Source of the DNA: Flavobacteriaceae bacterium
GTDB taxonomy: Bacteria; Bacteroidota; Bacteroidia; Flavobacteriales; Flavobacteriaceae
Assembly (NCBI GenBank): GCA_029248455.1
Contig: JAQWJH010000049.1
Span: forward strand, 1 to 38,662
Direction: 5' to 3'
Length of the DNA: 38,662 nucleotides
Shown: in pieces, positions 18,325 to 24,881 of the stretch
How the letters are laid out: each line of letters begins with the position of its first letter
Position numbering within the stretch: the stretch's first letter is position 1
The notes under the pieces: generated by a model
The model's input: only the letters and a program-made list of their open reading frames with translations
The model's database searches: none
What the model was told of the DNA's origin: nothing
Position numbers and translations under genes: made by a program

Positions 18325-18708
18325 ATGGAAAACAACACACATAAATTAGAGATTTTTAGAGGACTTTTAAAATTTAAGTCTAATCAAACAAAAATTTGGG
18401 GAGTATTAATTTTTCTATCTATAGTAACAACGATTGAGGTAGTATTAGGAATTGTAAAACCTGAGATCTTAATGAATACTTTTTTAAGTACTAAGCTTAT
18501 TAATTGGATATTTATTATTTTGACACTTGTCAAAGCCTATTACATAGCTTGGGATTTTATGCATCTTAGAGATGAAACAAGCGGATTACAAGCTTCTATT
18601 GTGATTACTCTTATCTTTTTAATTGCTTATTTAGTGTTTATTATTCTTGTCGAAGGCAATTACATATATGATGTGATGTATGAAGGTTTTGTAAGCTGGA
18701 ACTTTTAA
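18325..18708 (+). CDS. Cytochrome c oxidase subunit IV family protein
   Basis: A 127-residue protein with three membrane helices (about 27-44, 56-75 and 91-111), the layout of bacterial subunit IV (COX4_pro type). The pattern LVKAYYIAWDFMHLRDE between helices 2 and 3 is the family hallmark. Subunit IV is a small, metal-free subunit that assists assembly and stability of haem-copper oxidases. It lies 9 bp after the long subunit III gene and 23 bp before the Sco-like gene, inside one operon. Confidence 0.88.
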   Translation: MENNTHKLEIFRGLLKFKSNQTKIWGVLIFLSIVTTIEVVLGIVKPEILMNTFLSTKLINWIFIILTLVKAYYIAWDFMHLRDETSGLQASIVITLIFLIAYLVFIILVEGNYIYDVMYEGFVSWNF

Positions 18709-18731
18709 TTTATTCAATATAATTTCTTTAA

Positions 18732-19364
18732 ATGCGAAAGTATTTTGTACTTACAATCCTTTTTGTTCTTCCTCTAGTAGTGTACCTTTTTTTTGCATCA
18801 GGTATAAATCATTTTGCTAAGCTTCCCATATTAACAAAAGACATTAAAGATATTTCTGTTATCTCCTCTGAAAGTTTTAATAATAAGATTACAATTTTGG
18901 GATTTTTTGGTTCCAAAATTCAGGAAAAATATGGAGATGCTGGTAATTTAAATCAGGAAATTTTTAAGAGATTTAATGAATTTAAAGATTTTCAGTTTTT
19001 AATGATTCAACCTTTAGGAACAAAAAATTTATCAGATAGCCTTTTGTTCGAAATGAACAGGCTTACAAAAACTAACTTTCAAAATTGGAAGTTTGTTGAA
19101 GTGAGTGATAAGGATTTGTTAGATGTTTTTGACAGTTTAAAAACAGATCTTAAATTGGATTCTAGTTTAGCCACATCTTATGTTTTTATAATTGATAGAG
19201 ATGGAAATCTAAGAGGAAGAGATGACGAAGAGGGAATAAAATATGGCTATGACTCTAGATTTGTTGCCGATATTAATAATAATATGGTAGATGATGTTAA
19301 GGTGATTTTAGCTGAATATAGGATGGCATTAAAAAAAAATAATATTTATAAAAACGAATTATAA
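18732..19364 (+). CDS. Sco-like membrane-anchored thioredoxin-fold protein without the CxxxC site
   Basis: A 210-residue protein with one N-terminal anchor helix (about 4-22) and a periplasmic domain that looks like a thioredoxin/Sco fold. A buried strand, NKITILGFFG (51-60), precedes the usual active-site position. A second strand, FQFLMIQPLG, follows, then TSYVFIIDRDGNLRGRDDEE near the end, which parallels the Sco pattern FFALIDQEGYIRSRD of the next gene. The copper-binding Cys-x3-Cys is absent: SKIQEKYG occupies that place, and there is no cysteine in the whole protein. It abuts the true Sco gene with no gap (stop at 19364, ATG at 19365). The likely role is in oxidase assembly, but redox or Cu(I)-thiolate chemistry is ruled out by sequence. 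Confidence 0.75.
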   Translation: MRKYFVLTILFVLPLVVYLFFASGINHFAKLPILTKDIKDISVISSESFNNKITILGFFGSKIQEKYGDAGNLNQEIFKRFNEFKDFQFLMIQPLGTKNLSDSLLFEMNRLTKTNFQNWKFVEVSDKDLLDVFDSLKTDLKLDSSLATSYVFIIDRDGNLRGRDDEEGIKYGYDSRFVADINNNMVDDVKVILAEYRMALKKNNIYKNEL

Positions 19365-20063
19365 ATGAAAAAGTATTCATACGTTGGAATTTCATTTATA
19401 GTTTTAATATTTGGGATTTGGTTTTTTCCAAAAATTATGGATCGTTTTGAGGATGATAGCTTAAAAAAGAATACTAGATTAAATTTTTCTAAAGAATTAA
19501 ACTTTGTAAAATTAAACGGAGAGAAAAAGAAAGTCCCCGATTTTATTTTCAAAAATCAAGACAATTTATTGATTAGCAATGAAGACTTTTTAGGAAAGGT
19601 TTTTGTAGTTGAATTTTTTTTCACATCATGTCCATCAATTTGTATTGAAATGAATAAAAACATGAAAGTTTTAGATGAAGAATTTGGAGATAGGGATGAT
19701 TTTGGAATTGCTTCATTTTCTATTGATCCAGAACATGATACGGTTCAAGTTTTAAAAGAATATGCTGAGTTGATAAATGTTAAATCTAAAAACTGGCATT
19801 TTTTAACTGGAGCTATTACAGACATATATGATTTATCAAATAAAGGCTTTAATATTTTTTCTTCGTTAAATCCTGATGTTGCTGGAGGTTTTGAGCATCA
19901 AGGATTTTTTGCTTTAATTGACCAAGAGGGTTATATTCGCTCAAGAGACAATGCAATGGGATCACCGATTGTTTATTATTTAGGAATTGGTGATGAAAAT
20001 TCAGAAGTTCAGGGAATTGATATGATAAGAGAGGATATTGCTAAATTATTGAGTGATGAGTAA
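19365..20063 (+). CDS. SCO1/SenC/PrrC family copper chaperone
   Basis: Membrane-anchored periplasmic protein that delivers copper to, or reduces the cysteines of, the CuA site in oxidase subunit II. The 232 residues include an anchor helix (about 5-22), the strand VFVVEFFFTSCPSICIEM with Cys-89 and Cys-93 (CxxxC), SIDPEHDT near 119-126, and the third copper ligand His-178 in GGFEHQGFFALID. All three ligands are present. It follows the cysteine-free Sco-like gene directly, and its last 8 bases overlap the DUF420 gene. The missing CuA-bearing subunit II must be encoded elsewhere in the genome. Confidence 0.93.
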   Translation: MKKYSYVGISFIVLIFGIWFFPKIMDRFEDDSLKKNTRLNFSKELNFVKLNGEKKKVPDFIFKNQDNLLISNEDFLGKVFVVEFFFTSCPSICIEMNKNMKVLDEEFGDRDDFGIASFSIDPEHDTVQVLKEYAELINVKSKNWHFLTGAITDIYDLSNKGFNIFSSLNPDVAGGFEHQGFFALIDQEGYIRSRDNAMGSPIVYYLGIGDENSEVQGIDMIREDIAKLLSDE

Positions 20064-20577
20064 AAATAATTCAAAAATTTATAATACTTTAATAGTAATA
20101 GTTTCAATAGCTATTCCTATTGTTGTAGCGATTTTATTTACCGTAAAAATTCCAGATGCAACTCCCCTAACATTTCTTCCACCTGTATACGCCACTATTA
20201 ATGCTGTTACTGCGTTATTATTAGTACTTGCAATAAGAGCTATTAAATCTGGGGAGCGTTTGTTACATGAACGATTGATGAAAGTTTGTATCGGTTTATC
20301 TTTGATTTTTCTTGTTATGTATATAGCTTACCACATGACCTCGGACCCAACTCCTTTTGGTGGAGAGGGATTTGTGGCCTACTTATACTATTTTATCCTT
20401 ATTACTCACATAATTTTATCAATAGTTTTAATTCCAATGGTCCTGACAAGTTATGTGAGAGCCATTCAATCGCAATTTGATCCTCATAAGAAAATTGCTA
20501 AAATTACTTTTCCTGTTTGGTTATATGTAGCCGTAACTGGAGTGATTGTTTATTTAATGATTTCTCCATATTACTAA
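20056..20577 (+). CDS. DUF420 (CtaM-like) membrane protein
   Basis: A 173-residue protein with five hydrophobic helices and the DUF420 pattern: LTFLPPVYATINAVTALLLV (helix 2), GERLLHERLMKVCIGLSLIF and ITHIILSIVLIPMVL. Conserved histidines (HERLM, YHMTSD, THI) could bind metal or haem. DUF420 proteins such as CtaM of Staphylococcus aureus are needed for maturation of haem A-containing oxidases, so a role in haem or copper insertion is inferred here. The frame allows GTG at 20053, but the next codon, ATG at 20056, is more likely. It overlaps the Sco gene and ends right at the start codon of the next small gene. Confidence 0.88.
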   Translation: MSKNNSKIYNTLIVIVSIAIPIVVAILFTVKIPDATPLTFLPPVYATINAVTALLLVLAIRAIKSGERLLHERLMKVCIGLSLIFLVMYIAYHMTSDPTPFGGEGFVAYLYYFILITHIILSIVLIPMVLTSYVRAIQSQFDPHKKIAKITFPVWLYVAVTGVIVYLMISPYY

Positions 20578-20763
20578 ATGATTTTTTTAATTACATATAA
20601 TCTTCAATGCGCGATGTGTAGAGCTGTTTTAGAATCTGGAGCAGATCAAAAAGCAGCAGAAAGTTTAAATGATGGCATTGTATATTTAATGATTATCCCA
20701 TATGTATTAGGTTTTTTAACCCTTGTTTTTCTTTATTATAGGTTTTTTAAGAAAAAGTCATAA
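20578..20763 (+). CDS. Small CxMC-motif single-span membrane protein
   Basis: A 61-residue protein: a short hydrophobic start (MIFLITYNL), then QCAMCRAVLESG with a Cys-Ala-Met-Cys pair at residues 11-14, a polar middle (ADQKAAESLNDG), a membrane helix (about 35-53) and a basic tail, YYRFFKKKS. Similar small proteins with a CAMCRA motif follow DUF420 in Flavobacteriia; in those I recall a longer signal peptide ending just before the motif. Here an in-frame stop (the DUF420 TAA) lies immediately upstream, so the N-terminus cannot be longer. The motif could bind copper or form a disulphide. The function is unknown; oxidase assembly is inferred from position only. Confidence 0.75.
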   Translation: MIFLITYNLQCAMCRAVLESGADQKAAESLNDGIVYLMIIPYVLGFLTLVFLYYRFFKKKS

Positions 20764-20778
20764 TTCGATTTTTTTTTT

Positions 20779-20786
20779 TATATTTG
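20779..20786 (+). promoter_or_regulatory. Promoter -7 element of the PadR/PspC operon
   Basis: TATATTTG matches TAnnTTTG exactly, after a run of T residues, and lies 49 bp before the ATG at 20835. No clear -33 TTG is present, which would fit a promoter that is weak or controlled by the adjacent operator. Confidence 0.55.
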
Positions 20787-20787
20787 C

Positions 20788-20816
20788 TACTATGTATAAC
20801 AAAGTACTATGTATAA
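20788..20816 (+). promoter_or_regulatory. PadR-box-like palindrome and 12-bp direct repeat beside the promoter
   Basis: TACTATGTATAACAAAGTA at 20788-20806 is a 19-bp palindrome (TACTATGT, 3-bp centre, ACAAAGTA; one mismatched pair). It starts one base after the -7 element, over the expected transcription start. A second copy of TACTATGTATAA begins at 20805, giving an exact 12-bp direct repeat with a 17-bp period. ATGT/ACAT-type palindromes are the usual operators of PadR repressors, and a PadR gene lies just downstream, so autoregulation is inferred. Confidence 0.6.
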
Positions 20817-20834
20817 TATATAATTAATTAAATT

Positions 20835-21062
20835 ATGAAAAAAATAATATTGATTTTATTGACAATTTTCACTTTCACTTCTTGTGGACTTGATGTTAAG
20901 CCTAATGTTTCTGTGAAAAATGATATAAATTTAACTATTGATGGAGAGAATATTGATGGCCTACAAGGAGAATGGATCATATCGGTTGAAGAAAAAGAAG
21001 ATGATAAGAAAGATAAAAAAGAAATCATAATTATAACTATTGAAAAGAACGAATTAGATTAA
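20835..21062 (+). CDS. Small putative lipoprotein
   Basis: A 75-residue protein with a lipoprotein signal peptide: a basic start (KK), a hydrophobic core IILILLTIFTF and the lipobox TSCG with Cys-17. The mature part is short, with VKNDINLTIDGENIDGLQGE followed by a highly charged Lys/Asp stretch (EEKEDDKKDKKE) and a closing IIIITIEKNELD. I do not recognise a family. It is the first gene after the promoter at 20779 and lies 7 bp before the PadR gene, so it belongs to the PadR/PspC operon. It may be a regulated envelope-stress lipoprotein; no function can be assigned. Confidence 0.65.
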   Translation: MKKIILILLTIFTFTSCGLDVKPNVSVKNDINLTIDGENIDGLQGEWIISVEEKEDDKKDKKEIIIITIEKNELD

Positions 21063-21069
21063 GGGGAGG

Positions 21070-21402
21070 TTGAGTACTGAAAATTTTAAAATACAGATAC
21101 GAAAAGGTCTTCTAGAATTTTGCATTTTGCAAATAATTTCAAGAGACGAGGTCTACACATCTGATATTATTGATGAACTTAAGAATTCAAAAATAATTGT
21201 TGTTGAGGGTACCGTTTACCCTTTGTTGAATAGACTTAAGAAATCAGGATATATTCAACATGTTTGGCGTGAATCAGACCAAGGACCGCCTAGAAAATAT
21301 TATTCTATAACTTATGAGGGAACTCTTCACATTAAAGAATTGATCATTTCATGGAATGAGTTAGACGCTTCAGTAAAGAAGTTATTAAAAACTAAAAAAT
21401 GA
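21070..21402 (+). CDS. PadR-family transcriptional regulator
   Basis: A 110-residue PadR-type winged-helix repressor. The family features are RKGLLEFCILQIISRDEVYT (helix 1), SDIIDEL, the recognition region VVEGTVYPLLNRLKKSGYI, and the wing WRESDQGPPRKYYSITYEG, followed by a C-terminal dimerisation helix. The start is TTG at 21070; no ATG is available, and the resulting N-terminus aligns with family members. The sequence AAGGGGAGG (21061-21069) is a strong Shine-Dalgarno match, rare in this phylum, but it touches the start codon with no spacer. The probable target is the palindrome at 20788 upstream of its own operon. The inducing signal is unknown. Confidence 0.9.
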   Translation: MSTENFKIQIRKGLLEFCILQIISRDEVYTSDIIDELKNSKIIVVEGTVYPLLNRLKKSGYIQHVWRESDQGPPRKYYSITYEGTLHIKELIISWNELDASVKKLLKTKK

Positions 21403-21476
21403 AAAAACTATTTCTATTATTACTTGAATTTAAGATAGATATTTTAAAAAAAATTTTAGAATGGTTTAGGAAATAA
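21399..21476 (+). CDS. Possible 25-residue peptide between PadR and PspC genes
   Basis: An ATG that overlaps the PadR stop (ATGA, 21399-21402) opens 25 codons: Met-Lys-Lys, a leucine-rich start (LFLLLLEF), then KIDILKKILEWFRK, ending TAA at 21474-21476, 6 bp before the PspC gene. It would form one amphipathic or membrane-associated helix with basic ends. Evidence for translation is the stop-start overlap and the way it fills the gap; it may equally be chance. Confidence 0.35.
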   Translation: MKKLFLLLLEFKIDILKKILEWFRK

Positions 21477-21482
21477 AAAAAA

Positions 21483-22736
21483 ATGAAAAAAACATTTACA
21501 ATTAATATCGGTTATTCAATTTTTAATATTGAAGAAGGGGCTTATGAAGTACTGAATAGTTATTTAAATTCTATTAAAACTTATTTTTCTACAATTGACA
21601 ATGATTCTGAAATCATTAAAGATTTTGAGCTCAGAGTTGCAGAAAATTTTTCATCAAAAATTTCATCAAGTAAACAGTGTATCAATTTAAATGATGTTAA
21701 AGAAATGATTCAAATTATGGGATCATTGGACGATTTCAAAGAAATCTACAGTGATAACGAAACAGAAACAACTAATGAGGATAAAAAAAGTAATAAACTC
21801 TTTAGAGATTCCAGTAATAGAATTATTGCTGGAATATGCTCAGGAATAGCTGAATATTTTAAAATTGATCCAATAATTATAAGAATCATATTTTTTATTG
21901 CTGTTCCTCTAAACTTAATTATATATATCATTTTGTGGATGGGAATACCCTCTAAAGATTTTGATCCTAATTTGAGAAAAATACTTTACAGAGATAAAGA
22001 AAACGGAATATTTGGTGGAGTGGCAAAAGGACTTTCAAACTACCTCAAGATTGATGTCAATATAATACGCGTTGTTTTTGTAGTTAGTTTGTTTTTTGGA
22101 GGAGCAGGGTTAATGTTCTATTTGTTATTATGGTTTTTCACTAAAGAGGCCAAAACTATTGGACAAAAAATGAATATGTCAGGATTCAATGTAAATTTAT
22201 CCAACCTTGAGGATTTTATTAAAAAAAAAACGGGAAACTTTAATAAATCAGAAAGCACATTAACAAAAATATTTTTATTTCCTTTTAGACTGTTGGCTCC
22301 AGTAATTAATGTTTTTTTAAATATAGGAGCTTTAATTTTAAAAATAATATTTTTTGTAATGGCTTCAATATTCCTTTCAATTTGTGGAATTTTATTTTTT
22401 TTACTATTAACATTATTATTTAATGAAACATCTTTAAATCAAGATCCTGAATTTTATGAGCTCTTAAGCGCTATTCCAAATTACTTTATAATATTTTCAA
22501 CCTTATTAATAGGATTGACAATAGTACTTACTATAATAACATCATTTTATGTCTTGTTTAAGAAAAAATCAAATATTAATGTCAGTATAATCTTAATGTT
22601 TTTGTGGATTGTTTTTTTTATTATTACATCTATTTCGATACCTAACATAATTTTAATTTTACAAGATTTAGATCATTTACCATATTGGATTAATGGGTTT
22701 GATAATAAGTCGTACTATTTTAATTGGATTTTTTAA
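21483..22736 (+). CDS. Two-PspC-domain membrane protein with PadR-associated helical N-terminus
   Basis: A 417-residue inner-membrane protein. Residues 1-90 are soluble and helical, with VKEMIQIMGSLDDFKEIYSD, resembling the HAAS/DUF1700-type helical domains often paired with PadR repressors. Two PspC domains follow: 105-156 (LFRDSSNRIIAGICSGIAEY to ILWMGIP) and 167-221 (ILYRDKENGIFGGVAKGLSN to LLWFFTK). A linker leads to further hydrophobic segments at about 270-310, 335-355 and 365-395. PspC in enterobacteria senses envelope stress. Here the protein probably passes an envelope signal to the PadR regulator; this is inferred from gene pairing. The next gene starts 2 bp after its stop. Confidence 0.88.
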   Translation: MKKTFTINIGYSIFNIEEGAYEVLNSYLNSIKTYFSTIDNDSEIIKDFELRVAENFSSKISSSKQCINLNDVKEMIQIMGSLDDFKEIYSDNETETTNEDKKSNKLFRDSSNRIIAGICSGIAEYFKIDPIIIRIIFFIAVPLNLIIYIILWMGIPSKDFDPNLRKILYRDKENGIFGGVAKGLSNYLKIDVNIIRVVFVVSLFFGGAGLMFYLLLWFFTKEAKTIGQKMNMSGFNVNLSNLEDFIKKKTGNFNKSESTLTKIFLFPFRLLAPVINVFLNIGALILKIIFFVMASIFLSICGILFFLLLTLLFNETSLNQDPEFYELLSAIPNYFIIFSTLLIGLTIVLTIITSFYVLFKKKSNINVSIILMFLWIVFFIITSISIPNIILILQDLDHLPYWINGFDNKSYYFNWIF

Positions 22737-22738
22737 TC

Positions 22739-24178
22739 ATGAAAAGATTTATAATTTTTTTATTGTTTGCTGTTAATTTAAAGGCCCAATCAACATCGGT
22801 TAAAATCTTAGACTCCATCTCCTTTAATCCTATACCATTCGCTACAGTTTATTTTTCTAATAGTAGCGGAGTAATATCAGATGAAAATGGAGATTTTGAA
22901 TTAATAAAGAATGAATTAAACGATGAAGATTCCTTATTTATATCATCCATGGGATACAAAAAAGTTTCTTATTCTTTAAATAGATTTAACGATAGCATTA
23001 TTTTTTTAAGCCCAAAACCAATAGAGTTGAACAATGTAATAATCACAAACAGGAAACTTAGTTCACAAGAAATAATAGAAAAAATAAAAGCTGCAATAAC
23101 TCAAAATTATCAAACTGATTTATCAGAAAATAAAATTTTTTACAGAAAGGAATATAATAGTACAATAGAAAAGTTCGAAATAAATAAATTTAAATCGTCT
23201 ATTGATAATGTAAATGATTTATTAATTGATAGTTTACTTTTAAATTTACCAAGTGATAATAAATCTGCTACAGAGGTCCTATCTTACTATTATGGTAATT
23301 TGGAAGAAGACAATCAGAAAATTAATTTAATAAAATCAAGAGAAACTTATAAAAAAGACAACGAAATATTAGAATCGTTAAATTCAAAACTTGAGGAATC
23401 TCTTAAGAAAAGTCTAAAATCTAATTCTTACTTTAAAATTAGATCTGGTTTATTGCCATTTTCAGGGGATTTAGAATTTGATGGTCTGTGGGATATTGAT
23501 AGTACAAATCAAGCAGCTTTAAAAAAAGCTAACGATGATGAAATAAAAAGAAAAGAAAACTTTGCTAATTCTATAAAAGGAAGAGTTTCTAATATTTATT
23601 CAAACCTTTTTTATAATGATGCAACAGATTTAGATTTTATTTTGAAATCCAATAGATATGAATTTAGCAATCCAGAGCTTAATTATTTGGGTAATCAGCT
23701 AGTATATGTAATGACTTTCCGGCCAAAGGGTTCAAAAGATTATAAAGGGACACTACATATTAACTCGGATGATTTTGCAATAGTAAGAATTGATTTTAAA
23801 AATGTTAAATCTTTATTTAAACTAAAGCTACTTGGTTTTTCATCAGATAATTATTTGGTAGAAGGTCGAATGGTTTTTTCAAAACTAGACAAAAAAAAAT
23901 ATTCCTTGACTTATTTTCAGGTTTCATCAGGCTCAAAAGCAGGAATAGATAGGCCATTTAAAATTATTGAAAAAAATAAATTTGTTAAAGGTAGAAGAAA
24001 GCAAAATCAGATTTCTTTTAACTTAGATTTTATTGTTAATTCTTTAAATAAAGTTGAACTAAGGGTTTTTCAATCAAAACCTATTGATTTAAACCTGTAT
24101 GAGAATTTAAAAGAAGAGAATAAAATTTTACCTGAATACGTAGATGAATTTAAAACTAATTTTTGGAAAGAATTTTAA
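22739..24178 (+). CDS. Carboxypeptidase-regulatory-like domain envelope protein
   Basis: A 479-residue exported protein. The signal peptide MKRFIIFLLFAVNLKAQ precedes a carboxypeptidase D regulatory-like beta-sandwich (about 20-95): VKILDSISFNPIPFATVYFS, then SSGVISDENGDFEL and SLFISSMGYKKVSYSL. It continues into IELNNVIITNRKLSSQEIIE. The remaining 380 residues are mixed, with Asp/Lys-rich helical stretches and strand-like sequence such as NQLVYVMTFRPKGSKDYKGT and HINSDDFAIVRIDFKNVKS. The plain domain is common in SusC-like receptors and standalone Bacteroidota proteins, but no TonB plug or barrel follows. The frame could open at TTG 22724 inside the PspC gene; I prefer the ATG at 22739, which gives a clean signal peptide. 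Last gene of the PadR operon; function unknown. Confidence 0.8.
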   Translation: MKRFIIFLLFAVNLKAQSTSVKILDSISFNPIPFATVYFSNSSGVISDENGDFELIKNELNDEDSLFISSMGYKKVSYSLNRFNDSIIFLSPKPIELNNVIITNRKLSSQEIIEKIKAAITQNYQTDLSENKIFYRKEYNSTIEKFEINKFKSSIDNVNDLLIDSLLLNLPSDNKSATEVLSYYYGNLEEDNQKINLIKSRETYKKDNEILESLNSKLEESLKKSLKSNSYFKIRSGLLPFSGDLEFDGLWDIDSTNQAALKKANDDEIKRKENFANSIKGRVSNIYSNLFYNDATDLDFILKSNRYEFSNPELNYLGNQLVYVMTFRPKGSKDYKGTLHINSDDFAIVRIDFKNVKSLFKLKLLGFSSDNYLVEGRMVFSKLDKKKYSLTYFQVSSGSKAGIDRPFKIIEKNKFVKGRRKQNQISFNLDFIVNSLNKVELRVFQSKPIDLNLYENLKEENKILPEYVDEFKTNFWKEF

Positions 24179-24179
24179 T

Positions 24180-24210
24180 TTGGTTTATAAAATAAACTAG
24201 TTTATATTTG
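24180..24210 (+). promoter_or_regulatory. Bacteroidota promoter with overlapping operator-like palindrome
   Basis: TTG at 24180-24182, a 20-nt spacer, then TATATTTG at 24203-24210: a full -33/-7 match. A perfect 14-bp palindrome, ATAAACTAGTTTAT (24192-24205), fills the spacer and overlaps the -7 element by three bases. Bound protein there would block RNA polymerase. The winged-helix regulator at 24874 is a natural candidate. Confidence 0.65.
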
Positions 24211-24221
24211 TATAAAATTAT

Positions 24222-24294
24222 ATATCGAATCAAAAAAAATATTGACAATAAGTAATTGTTTTTGATTTTAAAATATTGTTTTTGGGTTCGATAT
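24222..24294 (+). repeat. Inverted repeat in the leader of the membrane protein/regulator operon
   Basis: ATATCGAA at 24222-24229 is matched by TTCGATAT at 24287-24294. Just inside, an A-rich and a T-rich stretch extend the pairing imperfectly. It lies between the promoter and the ATG at 24312, so it could form a long leader hairpin or a second protein site. No tRNA-like or known riboswitch core is visible. Confidence 0.4.
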
Positions 24295-24311
24295 TTATTA
24301 AATTTTTTATT

Positions 24312-24881
24312 ATGACAAAAAAAGAACAATTAATTATTATCAACGAAGCAATTAAGCAAACAAAAACCAACTTAAAACCTATTGGATATAACTTGATTTT
24401 TTGGTCAATAGTAGTAATTTCAATGAGCTTATTTCATTATTTTTTTCCCAAAATAGTTCAATACAGCTATTATTCATCTACAATTTATTGGGTATCAATT
24501 CCACTAATAGGGATGGTGTACACCACTTACTATAATATTAAAACGGGTATTAAAATTGGTTACGAAACACAACTAGATAGAGTTATTAGAATAATCTGGG
24601 GAGTTTTTGGATTTGCTTGGATTTTTACAGTAGCTATTTCCATATTACATAATATAAATCCTGTTCAAGATATTTTATTTCTTTTGGGACTAGTTTTACT
24701 AATGAATGGGTTGATAATTAAATTCCGTAATATTACTATTGGAGGAGTTGGACTTTTAATTTTTACTATATATACTTACTACAATCCAGGTTTAAATCTA
24801 CTTTTAGTTAATGTTATTGGAATAAGTTTTGGGATGTTAATCCCAGGGTTATCACTTTATTTGCATAAGAAGGATGAATAA
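24312..24881 (+). CDS. Six-helix membrane protein paired with winged-helix regulator
   Basis: A 189-residue protein with a soluble N-terminal helix (MTKKEQLIIINEAIKQTKTN) and six hydrophobic helices, for example FWSIVVISMSLFHYFF, VSIPLIGMVYTTYY, DILFLLGLVLLMNGLII and VIGISFGMLIPGLSLYL. I do not recognise a named family. Similar proteins in Flavobacteriia sit next to a small winged-helix regulator, as here (8-base overlap with the next gene). The frame opens earlier at a TTG (24276), but the ATG at 24312 fits better. The pairing suggests a membrane sensor or anti-regulator acting with the DNA-binding protein; this is inference. Confidence 0.7.
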   Translation: MTKKEQLIIINEAIKQTKTNLKPIGYNLIFWSIVVISMSLFHYFFPKIVQYSYYSSTIYWVSIPLIGMVYTTYYNIKTGIKIGYETQLDRVIRIIWGVFGFAWIFTVAISILHNINPVQDILFLLGLVLLMNGLIIKFRNITIGGVGLLIFTIYTYYNPGLNLLLVNVIGISFGMLIPGLSLYLHKKDE

